64,000 nt of DNA from Saccopteryx bilineata (lineage: Eukaryota > Chordata > Mammalia > Chiroptera > Emballonuridae), in contig NC_089494.1 of NCBI RefSeq assembly GCF_036850765.1, positions 3,928,177 to 3,992,176 of the forward strand. The letters are read 5' to 3'. The position numbers were made by a program, and so were the translations under genes. Under the pieces are notes generated by a model. That model did not search any database. It saw only the letters and a program-made list of their open reading frames with translations, and was not told where the DNA came from. This document shows positions 1 through 12,505 of this stretch, piece by piece (position 1 is the first letter of the stretch; every line of letters begins with the position of its first letter).

Positions 1-76
1 TGCCCTGGCCGGGAATCAAACCCGGGACTTCTGCACACCAGGCCGATGCTCTACCACTGAGCCAACCGGCCAGGGC
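1..76 (-). mobile_element. tRNA-derived SINE, head only (cut by window edge)
   Basis: Read on the minus strand this is the tRNA-like head of the bat SINE family that recurs at 23.1, 24.5 and 27.8 kb: GCCCTGGCCGGTTGGCTCAG followed by an A-box-like and a B-box-like segment (GGTTTGATTCCCGG). The body would run leftwards out of the window. It is a retroposon, not a tRNA gene. Confidence 0.9.
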
Positions 77-103
77 CTGCAGGAATATTCTTTAAAATTA
101 TGA

Positions 104-766
<663 letters not shown>

Positions 767-1195
767 TGACCTATGCTCTTCGGTTCATTTTTAGGGGCCA
801 GAATGCCCTCTCGGGCAGCTCTCCCTAGATCAAAGCGTGGGCACAGCGAGAGCCACCTCGTCCGCGGGGCTAGATGTCAGCTGTGCGTCACCTTTCAAGG
901 GGGCCCCAACGCGCGGGCGACGGTCAGCGTGAGCAGTGGCTCACGGGAACGGCTCCTCCCTGTCATCCCAGCAGCCACAGCGAGGAAGTGAGGGCAGTGG
1001 GGTTTCTTCCCTTGGCCGCACGTGGACCCAACTGTGCGGAGAGGCGGCACGCGGCCCGCTCTCTTCCCGCCCTTGCCGGTCCGCCGGGGTCCCGGGCGGG
1101 AGAACTGTGAAGAGTTGGGAGGCAGAGAGGAAGGAGGTGGGTGAGGAACAGAGAGAGATCGCTGAGCTATTCCACAGAGCGCCTCACATGGAGTA

Positions 1196-1345
1196 GGTGT
1201 TCCACACCTTTGTGTGAGGTGAGGGGTTCATCCTTATCCCCGTTTTCCAGATGGAGAAACCAGGGTTCTGAGAGGTCACGCGGCGTGCCCAGGGCCACCA
1301 AGGTCAAGTGGCTGAGCGGGGCTCCAAACCCGAGTCCTCTCTTCT
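1196..1345 (-). mobile_element. MIR SINE relic
   Basis: The minus strand carries a decayed MIR core. On the plus strand it reads as a tract like CCCCGTTTTCCAGATGGAG followed by GAGAGGTCA and the region corresponding to the MIR terminal tRNA-like part. It is an ancient mammalian repeat without recognisable target-site duplications. Confidence 0.7.
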
Positions 1346-1389
1346 ATCCTCTTGCACGGTTTTTATCAAGACAAAATGTGCAAATCTGA

Positions 1390-1650
1390 AGGATACGTCT
1401 GAAGTGTGAGCTCTGAAAATGCCCACAGCTATGTAGCCATCGTGTCGTGTGCTTTTTTTGGCCCCTTGTATGACTTTTTATTATTATTATTGTTATTGGC
1501 CGGGTTTCACTGGACTGTCGGTCTCTCATGAGTTATCGAGTTCTTGGTATGTCTGAATACGAGTCCTAGTCGGGCAGACACGCTGCAGATGTTTTCTGCG
1601 TGACTCGCCTTTTCACCCTCTCTGTTGCGTGGTGGTTGTTTGCTTGTCTC
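1390..1650 (-). mobile_element. Decayed L1 fragment (ORF2 3' region)
   Basis: The segment around GAGTTCTTGGTATGTCTG and the following GTCCTAGTCGGGCAGA resembles, with many substitutions, the minus strand of old L1 ORF2 near its C-terminal coding region. A LINE-1 relic is likely; boundaries are uncertain. Confidence 0.45.
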
Positions 1651-2489
1651 GCCGACGGTGGAGCGAGGGTGTGGGAGCTCCAGCCAGGACTGTGGCGTTC
1701 TTCGTGTCTCCCTGCAGCGGCCAGTCTTTGCCCCTTGGATGTTGCAGCCCCCGTTCTGAGATGCTCCACGTTCAGGACGGCTGCGTCTTCCTGACTTGTT
1801 GTTTTGTCACTGTGAGATGTCCCCTTTGTCTCTAGGAATGTTCCTTGTCTTGAGGAAAACCTAGTCTGACCTGAACGGAGCCGCGTCAGCTTTCCTGGAT
1901 CTTCTTTCCTTTGCAGCGTCTTTGTAGTGAGAGTGCATCCCTCGGGGACAGCACGCGGCCGAGCCTCGCTTTCTCCTTCCGCCTGAGAACACGCCGCGTC
2001 GTTGGCGCATTTGCTCCATTCACAGTCAATGCAGTTGTTCACATGATGAGGTTGGGTCTCCTGTTTTCCTGTGTGTTGTCCTCCACCTGTCCCCTCTCCC
2101 TTTCTTTCCTTCTGCTTTCTTTCGGGTGGCTCGGTACTTTTTAGTCTTTTATTTGAGGTTCCTCTGTTGTCTTTTTAGCGATGCCACTTTCTCTTTTTTT
2201 TTTTTCGTTTTATTTTTCAATCGCAGTGGGCACGCAACATTATTTGGGGTTAGCTTCCGGTGGACGGCACAGCAGTGAGACGGCCTTACACTTCAGCAGT
2301 GCCTCTTAGGTTTTTGGCGATTTTTCTACAGATGACAGTTGCCATTGCTGAGTTTGCACAGTCCACATAGGGTTGGTTCACAGGGCACTATTTTACATAA
2401 CACGTGCAACCTTACACCCGAATGCTCCTGTATGTTTTTCTCATACGTGTTACACCTAGAAACGTTAGAAACACCACAGTACGGTGTTG

Positions 2490-2900
2490 TTCTTGTTGTT
2501 TTGCACTAGTCTTTGTCTTTTAAAGACTTTAAAGAGGGAAAGTGGAGTCTTTTCCCCTTAGTCGCATATTTCCCGTTTTTAGTACTATTTCCATCCCGTT
2601 GCTTCAACTCCCCGCTTGGTGTGACTGTCCTTTCTGCTACGGAACAACCTTCCCTGAGATTTATTTCAGTGCTGATCTGCTGGCCACATGTTTTCTTAGC
2701 TTTCACTTTGTTTATTTCACAATGCCTTTACATTGTCTCCGCTTTTTCTTTTTTTTGTTTTGTTTTGAAGGATAGTTTTGCTGGATATAGAATTCCAGGC
2801 CTGCCTCTGTTTCTTTCAGCCCTTCAAAGAAGTTACTCCATTGTCTCAGGCACAGAGCTTATAAGTCCTTCTCCTGGGTTACAGTGTTGCCACATGAGCC
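2490..2900 (-). mobile_element. Decayed L1 fragment
   Basis: The segment GATAGTTTTGCTGGATATAG with the surrounding pyrimidine-rich stretch and CCATTGTCTCAGG looks like the minus strand of an old mammalian L1. The piece at 2190-2490 between the two L1 relics may belong to another old repeat that I cannot name. Confidence 0.5.
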
Positions 2901-4216
2901 CACAGCCTGCATCTAGCGGCTCCTGTTTTAGTAAGTGCATTCTCCAGCCTCTTGCTGAAGCCAGGCTGAGTGGAGCCTGCCTCTCCCGCCTACCAAATGG
3001 TTCGGCGCTCCGGGTGTGGTTCTGAGACAGAGCCCTTGTTCATGATGTTCTCATGATCAGGAAATTATTTCTGCTGTTGAGTGGGGTTTTTTTCCCCCTT
3101 GATATCAGATCAGCTACACTGGCATTTTTTAGAATCGTGGCAGACTGACATTACAGAGACGCCAGAATGTTACACGTCAAATTACCAGAATGTGAAGCAG
3201 CATACTTACCCACTGAGGCCACTCCGTGTCAGATTGCCTGACTCACACACCTCATTAAGCTTCACCTCCACTGTGTGTGTAACTGATTAATGAAAGACCC
3301 AGGGGCCCAGGGGCCCAGGGGTGGGAGTCATTCAATTAAAAATCATGTGCGGTGAGGACAGTACCTCCTAGAATGAGTGGCAGACCAGCCATCTGCATTG
3401 CAAAGAGGTATTTGCTGTTAATTAAGCCGAGGAAAGCTGGTCGGTCGCTGGCAGGAAGGTGCGTGCGTGTATTCCTGGATTACGTGAGCCGTAGCACGGG
3501 TGCCGTGGCTCGGGGGCAGCAAACATGGCCCTGTGGCATTTGCTGGAGAAGTTGAAGTAACAGAGCTCTGACCACTGAATTAGCCTCCAGAGGGGAAAGA
3601 TTGCAACAGTTAGGACACCGTCAGTTCTCTTCTGGCTGGGAGAGTTCCCTGCACACGTGGGGACACGCCAGGAAGACACGTCTCAGGTGCATTTCACAAA
3701 CACACATCCAAATCCGTGCCGTGGTCACGACTCCCGGAGGGTCCCTTTACGTTACACACAATGACCCGAATGAAGGAGCAACTGCGGTCCCTTTAAGAGA
3801 TGTGTCTGCTGTTCCTTCGACTCCTCTCTGCTGTGAACCAACTTACTTGAAACCCTCTCTTCTGCTCGAGCTCAGGGTGGATAGAAAAGGGTAGATATCT
3901 CGTTAGTGAGGAGATGTCAGAAATGTCATTCCTGACAGTTAAGAAGTGTGATCAGTGATTGATACACAACACGTATTTCGCGTGCGGAAGGAGTTGCTGA
4001 GGCACGGCCATCGCTCGGCCAGCCTCCGCCTCCTTAGGTGGAGCACGTCTGGGGTGGACGAGCAGCAAGGACGGACCTTGCCCTCTGGCAGGAATCCGGC
4101 ACACACCGAGGGGTTTCAGACACGCTTTCCCTTCCCACTGGACAAAATCCCTGGTGGGCAGAAATTAATGTCCCCACTTACAGACAAGGAAATGAAGGCC
4201 CAAACTGCTCAATCTG

Positions 4217-4515
4217 GCCCTGGCCTGTTAACTCAGTGGATAGAGCATCAGCCTGGTGCATGGACATCCCGGGTTCGATTCCCAGTCAGGGCACACAGGA
4301 GAAGTGACCGTCTGCTTCTCTCCCCCTCCCTCATCCTCTTCTCTCTCACTTCCCCTTCTGCAGCCAGTGGCTCGATTGGTTCAAGCATCAGCCTCAGGTG
4401 CTAAAAATAGCTCAGTTGATTCGAGCACCAGCCTAAGATGGAGGTTGCTGAATAGATACCAGTTGGGCACATGCAGGAGTCTCTCTATCTCCCCTCCTGT
4501 CATTAAAAAGAGGGA
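4217..4515 (+). mobile_element. Bat tRNA-derived SINE, full length
   Basis: The element starts GCCCTGGCCTGTTAACTCAG, has a B-box-like GGTTCGATTCCCAG, then a pyrimidine-rich body, and ends in a short A-rich tail. It is flanked by CTCAATCTG at 4208-4216 and 4516-4524, a probable target-site duplication. The head diverges from the 23-kb copy, so this is an older or different subfamily. Confidence 0.85.
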
Positions 4516-5289
4516 CTCAATCTGACCCCAAAATGCAAAGGCACTGAGGGCTGGCACCCGGATTTAAGCCTGGGTCTGTCTCCACAGCCATCATGTGGCC
4601 CCAGCTGCCTCCAGGGAATGAAGGCTCCCTCGGCCCTGTCCTAGGCAGCCGTGAGCATTGCGAGGTCAGAGTGTCGGCTGGGGGCACGTCAGCACGAGGA
4701 GGGGATGGGGCTGGAGGCTGCTCTTCCTGTCCCCAGGCTCAGACAGGGTCCCCCTTCAGCACCCCTTCCCCGCCCCCTCAGGCTGCCCACAGGAAGGCCA
4801 GGGCAGAGCAGCGGAGCCCAGGGGAGAGGCCCGAGCAGATGGCTTCTAATTCAGACCTCAAGGAGATGCTCTGGGCCCCGTGGTGCGTGAGTCCTCCCTT
4901 CCTTCCTTTGCGTGGACCGCTGGGGAGGCTGCCGGGTCAGCGTCTGGTCTGGGCCACGTGGCCTGCAGTCCAGACTAAGGAAGGTGCTGATGCTGCCCCT
5001 GCCTCGGTGCCACCCCGGGGCTCCTCGCTGGGCTCACGGCCAGCGGCCAAGGACTCATGGCTGCACGCCAAGGGGCCCTGCAGATGTGCTGGGTCAACAG
5101 CTGGGCCAGGAGTCGGACATGGAGCCTCCCACTCCAGGCTAAGAACCCAAACAAAGGCGATGTTGCTGTGCAGGTGGTTTAAAAACACACGTGTGCACGC
5201 ACAGATGTGAAAGAGATGTAATAAATATGTTAGTCACCTTTACAAGGTGAAACTCAGAAGACCCACACTTGACCCCAAACACAGAGCTG

Positions 5290-5525
5290 CTCAAGTGAGA
5301 GAGGAGGGGGGGGAGAGGGGAGGAGAGAGGGAGCAGGGAGTTGGGGAGGGGAGGGGGAGGGGAGGAGGGGGGAATGGAGGAGGGGGAAGGGGGAAGGGAG
5401 GAGGGGGGAGGGGGCAGAGGGGAGGGGAAGGAGGGAGGGGAGGGGAGGGGAATGGAGGAGGGGAGGGGAGGGGGAGGAGGAGGGGGGCAGAGGGAGCAGA
5501 GGGATTGAGGAGGGAGGGGAGCAGG
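5290..5525 (+). repeat. G-rich purine tract (GGGGAGG-type low complexity)
   Basis: About 235 bases of almost pure G and A with many GGGG runs. The strand could form G-quadruplex or triplex DNA. It has no stable unit length, and the open frames here on both strands are compositional artefacts. Confidence 0.9.
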
Positions 5526-6705
5526 ATTGGCCACGTGGCTCAGCCTCAGGTGTGAAGTAAAGGGTGGCTGATGACATCGGTCCCTGTGCCAGCAGTTCTG
5601 CCGTGGGAAGCCAGGTCCCCTGTGTGGTGTCTGGGGGCGTGAAGCGTCCGCTTCAGGCTGAGGCAGGGAGCTCACACAGACGGTCGCAGCTCTTGGTTTC
5701 TTTCTTTTTCCGTAGCCGTGGTCTTTCAGAGCCGTTTAGGTTCCCAGCAACCCTGAGCAGCAGCGCAGGGCGGGCTCCGTGGGGCGGGGGGCGCCAGGCT
5801 GTGGGTGCCTGCAGCGCGGGCTCTCGGGCAGGTCCGGGCAAGCGCTCCGCTCCGTGGGCTGTCATCCGCTGTGAACACAGGTGTGTCTGCTCCGTTCTGA
5901 GCCGGGGTCACAGGGACGCGCCCGGGACGGGGTCAGTGCCGCAGGCGGGGAGGAGTTAGAACCAGTCTGGTAAACACTTGGGGGCGCCGTGCCCTGGAAG
6001 AGTCAGTCTGGCTTACAGGCAGTGAGCCGTGCGTGCTTCTCAGAGTGGGCGTCGAGTGTCGGGCAGTGGGCCGGGGAGGAGAAGGGCGCCGAGGAGAACC
6101 CAGACACTTTGTCAGCCCGAGGCCGGCCACCCCGCAGATGCCTTCCCCTTCACTACGGCCTGGCGACAACTCGCATGTCCTGTGACTGGTCTGGTTCCCT
6201 CACGTCACCTGTCCCCGTCTATCAGTGCTGCCTGCCTCCCCAGCCCCTTCCTCTCCTCTCCCCTGCCTCCGTTTACCCTCCTTTCCATACAGGGTCAGCC
6301 CAGCTGAACTGCTGCTTCTTAGTCATTTGACATTTATCCCAACTGACACCCGTTCAGGACTTGAGGTAACTTCCACAATCTTGTCAACGGTGGTGCAAGG
6401 AAAGAGACATTGAAAATATCGTCTTAAAATAGTAGAAGTACAAAATGCCCCCCAGCTTAGTGTCTGAACTGAGTCCCAGTGACTACAGTCCAGGAAGGTG
6501 AGCCCCACCCCGCCCAGTAACCCACAGCCCTCCGACTTGTCCCCAGCGTGGTAGCTCCGCCCTGGCGGTGGCCTGTGCCCAGCAACTCCCATTCAGAGGC
6601 AGGAGGCTCCCCTCTCTGCAGACAGCGACCCTGTCTCTCTGTCCCCACACGTCCCCTGCCCCCACCACGGAGCCTGACCCAGCACAGGTACTCAGCAGAT
6701 GTGTG

Positions 6706-6750
6706 TGGGATGGATGCATGGATGGATGGACGGACGGACAGGTGAATGGA
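6706..6750 (+). repeat. Short TGGA/CGGA tetranucleotide repeat
   Basis: About eleven imperfect TGGA-like tetranucleotides occur in a row. Nothing else of note surrounds them. Confidence 0.75.
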
Positions 6751-7194
6751 TGAATGGTCCTTTTAGTAAACTGATACACAACCACTGGAAAACGTAGCCA
6801 GTGCTTTTCCCCCGGGTTCTCTATGGCAAGCAAAACAAGAACCTTTCAGAAAAGACTTCCAAAGCTTCCAAGAGTCTTGTGGGCAGATCTTATTAGCCAA
6901 GCACAACCGGCTTTCATCCTAACCCCTGGGAAGGTTGAGCTGTTACATCCTCACCCCTGGGAAGCTGATTCTGCAGTGAATGTCGGGGAGTGCAGAAGGG
7001 AGAACACAAAAGATCAACCCTGTAAGACCGACCTGGGTGCGGGCATCTCTGATGCTCCCATAGAACTTCCCAGGATTTGAAAAAGGCGCATGTCAGTGGA
7101 GATGGGTCTTTATTCGAGAACAGATGGGAAACTGAAACCTGTCGTGAGCTTTGACGGGGCTGAAGAGCCCTCTAGTGGCAGCAGTGAGGTAAGC

Positions 7195-7395
7195 GGCCCC
7201 ACGTATCCTGGAAAGTCCAATTACGCATTAATTACATTTAATTGTCCATGACCTCAAACTACCCGTGGGTAATTTCAATGAAGCCTTGTCATCGCCGAGT
7301 GAAAATTAAAAGAGCAAAGGATGCCATTTTTCATTAACAAGTTGGCAAAGAGTATTTTTATTGTTAATACTCAATGAGGAGAAGAGGAGGCAAAC
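7195..7395. promoter_or_regulatory. Candidate conserved noncoding element (homeodomain-site-rich island)
   Basis: An abrupt AT-rich island without repeat signatures lies in GC-rich intron DNA. It contains CAATTACGCATTAATTACAT, then TTTAATTG, GGGTAATTTCAATG and TTCATTAACAAG: several TAAT cores in about 150 bases. This resembles developmental enhancer sequence. Conservation cannot be tested here. Confidence 0.3.
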
Positions 7396-8670
7396 AGACC
7401 CACGCTCTCACGGCGGGGGAGCACGCACGGGGCTGCCAGGCCGGCAGGGGGGGCGACATGTGTCCACCTGGGGGCACACACAGACCCTCCGGCCAGCAGT
7501 GCCGCGCCCGCCGTCCCTGTGAGGAGGAGACCACTCGTGCCCGGGGCGCCCCTCCCTCGTCGAAGCGCTGTTTGATTTCGTGAGAAGGCGGGACCGTCCA
7601 GATGTTCAGAAACACAGGGTCAGATCGATACCTGGGGGACATCACGTTAAAGTGGCGGACGCTTCCTATTCAGGGAACGGGAACACGAAGCCGGGAAGAG
7701 GGACCATCTCGTCTTTTGCAAACAAATCCGGACATGGGGAAGGGTCCGTACAGATAGGACGCGAGACCAGTCCCTTCTCCGTGGAGAGGGCGAAGGGTGT
7801 GTTTGTGGCTGTCTGTGCACGTACCCGGAAAGTCTCACGGATGCAGCTTTTGCAATCCCCGAGTTTCTGGCAGACGCATCACAAAGCTCAGCCTCTCTGC
7901 CCGAGGCATCTGCAGCTACCCCTTGTCCCTTGCCTGAGTCGCCCCCATACCTGTCTGGGGGCAGAGCAGGTGAGCCCCCTCCCTCCAGGTCACCCCTTCT
8001 TGCCTTCCCTCCCTTTGCCACGCCGTCCCCAAACTCTGTGCTGGCTGCCCGTCTCTCTGAGAGAACTCTCCCTGACTCTGTCTCTGTCCCCCCACGCCCT
8101 GCGAAGGCCCCACTGGCCTCCTGGGTGCCCTTGGTGGCCACCGCTGCCCTTCCTGCACCTGTGTCTGCTCTGTGCCCTCTGCCCTCTCCGGGGTGGCTCT
8201 TCCTGCCCAGCCCAGACTGTCCTCCTCCATCAAGGTCCTCAGCTGGGGTCCCACGGCCCTTGTCTGCCCCCCAACTTGGGAACCCCTTCCCCCACCCCCG
8301 AAGCTCAGCCTCCATCAGTGGCTCTGGCCTTTTGCAGCCCCCACCTCCCTCCTGCCCCCTGGATCCGTCAGACCACCTGTGTGCAAGTCCAGCTGCTCCT
8401 GTGGCCTTAAAATGACCCCATGATTTCCCCACTTGTTTCGTCCCCTGTTCAGAGCCAGAGGCCACTGTCCCCCTGTCCCAGGAACTCCAGCATGGGAGAC
8501 CCTGTGTCTCCCTCATCCCTCACCCACCGTCCTCAGTCCACCTGACTGTAAACACCCGCACACCCATGGCCGGCCGCCCCCTGCTCCGCTGCCCAAGGTC
8601 TCACATCCCCTCCCTCCAGCAGAGGAGGGCCATGGCTTCCGGGCTAACGGCAAACTTGGTGGCACAGCGG

Positions 8671-9139
8671 AGGCCCTGTGACGCCTCCCAGGACGAGCCG
8701 AGCAGCCCCCCAGGGTGCACCCCGCCGCCCCCAGGCCCTGTGACGCCTCCCAGGACGAGCCAGGCAGCCCCCCAGGGTGCACCCCGCCGCCCCCAGGCCC
8801 TGTGACGCCTCCCAGGACGAGCCAGGCAGCCCCCAGGGTGCACCCCGCCGCCCCCAGGCCCTGTGACGCCTCCCAGGACGAGCCAGGCAGCCCCCCAGGG
8901 TGCACCCCGCCGCCCCCAGGCCCTGTGACGCCTCCCAGGACGAGCCGAGCAGCCCCCGAGGGTGCACCCCTCTGCCCCCAGGCCCTGTGACGCCTCCCAG
9001 GACGAGCCAGGCAGCCCCCCAGGGTGCACCCCGCCGCCCCCAGGCCCTGTGGTCTACAGACCCTGGAGGAGCTGAGCAGCCCCCCAGGGTGCACCCTGCC
9101 GCCCCCAGGCCCTGTGGTCTACAGACCCTGGAGGAGCTG
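8671..9139 (+). repeat. Minisatellite, 61-62-bp unit, about 7.5 copies
   Basis: The unit begins CCCTGTGACGCCTCCCAGGA and continues with a CAGCCCCCCAGGGTGCAC segment. The first six copies share GACGCCTCCCAGG; the last two carry GGTCTACAGACCC instead. The + strand is C-rich. The array lies inside an IQCA1 intron. Confidence 0.95.
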
Positions 9140-10434
9140 TCTGCTTTCATGCCCCTCTGGTGACCCGCCTGTCCCGTGGTCCCTCTTCTGTTATTGGTGG
9201 TCCTTGCCGACACCCTGTTCTCCCCAGGTCACCCTCACGGCCTCACATCCGTGCCCCCCCCCCAGCCATTCACAGGCTCCTGAGGACAAGGCCCAGCGCC
9301 CAGCACGGAGCCTGGCACGCCCCACTCCTCTAGAAACACGCAGCGGATGCGGGCATGACAGCATAGCACTCCGTGTCCCTGCTGGGCCCCAAGTAACCAA
9401 ACCCCAGTGTTTCTTCCCCACACAGCTGGCCAGCTCTTTGAAAACACTCGCCCCCTTGAGACCCCTTTTCTCCAAGGAAGGAGCCTCGGTCCCTGCGACC
9501 CCCCCCCACCCTGCTGGGAGAGGTTTCCTCTGGGGGGGGGCTGTCTTCCACACCCTCCTCTGCACAGAACCGAACACTGTCACCACTGAGCAGGCTCAGG
9601 GAAACCGGAGACCCGTGCTCGGGAGGGCAGGACGCTGGTGGAGTTAGACCTCTCCCTGCTGAGGTGAGAGGTGAAGACCCAGGGCTTCAAAACCATCCCA
9701 GCTGATAGCCCGGGGCTTGCTGTGCATCTGCGGAGCTGACCTTGCAGGAAGGGACAAGCAACCCCAGAGTCGTTGGGACGCGCCTCTGCTGTCCCCATTA
9801 AGGAGGGCCGGACTGGGATGCTCACAAGTACACAGCGTGGAAAACCCGGAGCTCGCCAGGTGGACGCGGGCGAGGGGAGAGGGGAGGACCCGCCCGGGCG
9901 AGCTCCGGACTTAGCCCAGACAGGAGGCTGTGGTTCCAGTGGACAGTGTTTCCACGGGTGTTGGTGCTCACCCTGAGGGTTTTAACGGGGACTGAAAAGA
10001 ATAGGATGTTACTTCTGTTATAACAAAGTATCCTTTTTCTTTTCTAAGAAGCTTAAAACCTTCCCCCGCAGTGTCTCATTCTCTTGCTTTCCTCTGGGGC
10101 TGGGAGTGCGGAAGCTTTAGACTTAAACTCAGAATAGCTCCTAGGAACAGGGGTTCCCCGGAGCTGATCCCCACTGCCCCCCCCACCCCCCAGCACCGAG
10201 CAGCCTCCCTCCGGCGTAGTGGGGCAGGCCGCCCTGGAAGGGAGTCGGGGCGTCGGGTCAGGAGCCGAGAGAGCGCACGGCCCCGTGGGCGTGAAGGGGA
10301 CGAGGAGGTGCGCTGGGCAGACATCGGGATTGTTGGACGTGGGGAGGTGAGCCCCGGGACACTCGAGCCTGTGGCTCGGGCAAACGAGGGACCCGGCGGA
10401 CGTGACCGTGCATCAGCACAGACCCGAGGGCCAC

Positions 10435-10625
10435 CAGCCGGCCTTGCCTCCTGCTTCCGTCACTTCCTAGCTGTGTGACCTTGGACAGGTCACTTAACGT
10501 CCGACCCTCGGTGTCCCCATCTGTGAACAGGGTTGGCAGTGATGCTCCCTGTTTCCTCGGGCAGCAGAGAGGGTGAAGGAGGGCACGCCAGCTCTATGCT
10601 GGGCCTGACCATGCGTGAGAGGCCG
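10435..10625 (+). mobile_element. MIR SINE relic
   Basis: CTAGCTGTGTGACCTTGGAC followed by TCACTTAAC and CCCATCTGTGAACAGGG matches the MIR core in plus orientation. This is a decayed ancient copy. Confidence 0.8.
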
Positions 10626-11034
10626 TGGGCCACACGTGTGGCCCGGGCCTGCGCACGGCTGCTCGTAGCTGCTGCTCTGGGTAGCCTCGCACGCCACGCC
10701 ACCTCTGTACTGGGATTAAAACTTGCAATTCTGAATTCTTAGGCTCTCTGGCTCTGGTTCTGAAAAATAAGGCGCAGCAAACAGTGGTTGGCTGGTACCG
10801 CTTCCTGTCCGAACGGCCCGCGTGGGGGCCTGCGAAGGCAGCCAGCCGGGGTTGGACCAGCGCTGGGACCCCGTTAAATCCGCCTTGCCTTTGAACGTGG
10901 ATCATCTGCTCCGCCCTGTCCACGATGCTGGGGGGACGGACCCACCGGTGTCCCGGTGCCTCGCCCATTGTTTCTTACACGTCCGTCTTGGTTTAAAAAT
11001 CACACCTGCTGCCGTAACGATGTTTTAAGAAATA

Positions 11035-11200
11035 TAAAAATAGGAGTACATAACACCCCTCACGGCAGCTGGAAATGGCTTTTATCTGTCCTCATGCCGC
11101 ACAAAGCATAAATTGTTGCAAAAAATACACCCGGCCTTCCCTATTGTGGGGAGCTTTGAAGAGATTGTCAGGTGTGTGGCCATTATCCTTGGGCCCACGG
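11035..11200. promoter_or_regulatory. Candidate conserved noncoding element
   Basis: A moderately AT-rich block without repeat signature contains GCTTTTATCTGTCC, ATAAATTGTTGCAAAAAAT, AGCTTTGAAGAGATTG and GGTGTGTGGCCATTATCC, which resemble GATA, TCF and E-box sites. Function is inference from composition only. Confidence 0.22.
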
Positions 11201-11448
11201 TTAAGTCCCCACGCGGCCTTAAAGCCCCGCCCGCCCTGGAGGGGCACAGAGCCACCTTCCGGGTAGATGTCCCAGCCGCAGAGGCACAGCTGAATGAGAG
11301 GAGCGAACAGCATCACAGGGCCTGGTGCTCAGACAGCGTTTCCGTGATGGGCAATCGTGGATGACCCTGGGCGCGCAGGGCGGGCTGGGCTCAAAACCGG
11401 AGGCTTCCTTTCCCCTTCGTTGGCAGCGGGAAAACTAATAACTGAAAA

Positions 11449-11645
11449 CAGTGAGAGAGTTAGGACGCGGAGGCTCAGAGAGGTTAGGTTACTTGCTCAG
11501 GGGCACACAGCCAGCCAAGGTGAACGGCGGAGCAGGCCTGGAACCCCTGCTTCCTGAGTCCCCGCTGTCCACGGTCTTCCGGCTCCCCAGGCTGCTGTCC
11601 AGGGGGACATGCAAGTAGCCCTTGCCCTAAATCAATGAGACAGAG
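11449..11645 (-). repeat. Inverted duplication, left copy (contains MIR)
   Basis: This 197-bp segment is the reverse complement of 13843-14050, with only a few substitutions over the MIR-derived half (for example GCGG/GTGG and GCCAAGG/GCTAAGG) and one roughly 15-bp indel in the other half. The shared part includes a minus-strand MIR core and the flanking GGCTCCCCAGGCTGCTGTCC. The two copies flank the 87-bp IQCA1 exon. Confidence 0.9.
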
Positions 11646-11784
11646 TCCCACTGGCCAGAGTCGAGGCCCGGGGACCTAGGGCAGAACCCGCGGACGCCCA
11701 GTGTGCACTGCCCGTAAGGTGGGACCGGGTCCTTGCGGCAGTGCCCCCACCTGCACTGAATGGGGGTACACTCACCTGCCTGCA

Positions 11785-12290
11785 GCTGCCCCCACACGGC
11801 CCCGCCACCCCTGAGTGCCCACAGACGGAGTCCCCCCCCGAGTCCTGCTGCCCCCACACGGCCCCGCCACCCCTGAGCGCCCACAGAGGGAGTCACCCCC
11901 CCGAGTCCTGCTGCCCCCACACGGCCCCACCACCCCTGAGCGCCCACAGAGGGAGTCACCCCCCCCCGAGTCCTGCTGCCCCCACACGGCCCCGCCACCC
12001 CTGAGCGCCCACAGACGGAGTCCCCCCCGAGTCCTGCTGCCCCCACACGGCCCCACCACCCCTGAGCGCCCACAGAGGGAGTCCCCCCCGAGTCCTGCTG
12101 CCCCCACACGGCCCCGCCACCCCTGAGCGCCCACAGAGGGAGTCCCCCCCGAGTCCTGCTGCCCCCACACGGCCCCGCCACCCCTGAGCGCCCACAGATG
12201 GAGTCACCTCCCCTGAGTCCTGCTGCCCCCACACGGCCCCGCCACCCCTGAGCGCCCACAGACAGAGTCCCCCTCGAGTCCTGCTGCCCC
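11785..12290 (+). repeat. Minisatellite, 61-65-bp unit, 8 copies, next to an IQCA1 exon
   Basis: The unit runs CCCCCACACGGCCCCGCCAC, CCCTGAGCGCCCACAGA, a variable run of 6-9 C, then GAGTCCTGCTG. Unit starts are near 11789, 11851, 11914, 11979, 12040, 12101, 12162 and 12226. Length differences are mainly in the C run. The array ends 69 bp before the splice-acceptor boundary of the exon at 12360. Confidence 0.95.
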
Positions 12291-12359
12291 CCTTGGGGAC
12301 CAAGCGTGTACCCGACACGGAAAAGCGTTTTCACCCGAGGCTCTTCCCTCTCCTTGCAG

Positions 12360-12446
12360 GTGGCCCGGGAGTTCCAGCCGTCCGTGGTGTGGATCGAGGA
12401 CACAGAAAAAACCTTCTACAAAAAAGTACCCAGCACTGAACGGACG
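12360..12446 (+). CDS. IQCA1: IQCA1/DRC11 exon with the degenerate Walker-B motif
   Basis: This 87-bp exon (29 codons, phase 0 at both ends) lies between CTCTCCTTGCAG and a GTGAGG donor. Its peptide [20 protein letters not shown] corresponds to the beta-strand and Walker-B region of the AAA domain. The hydrophobic strand VVWI is followed by Glu-Asp (12396-12401) rather than the usual Asp-Glu. Because the exon is a multiple of three, skipping it would keep the frame but delete this motif. Upstream, a minisatellite ends about 70 bp away; downstream, a hAT element starts 59 bp past the donor. No internal stop or frameshift is present, so the exon looks functional despite this setting. Confidence 0.95.
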
Positions 12447-12505
12447 GTGAGGGCTCCCCCTACCCGCCCCCCACCCGCCCCTCATTGTCATCTCTCAGTC
12501 TAGGC

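Noticed and set aside
7580..8516. Overlapping 276-aa (+) and 289-aa (-) open frames
   Set aside because: They lie inside an IQCA1 intron, are GC-driven, overlap each other on opposite strands and show no recognisable domain.
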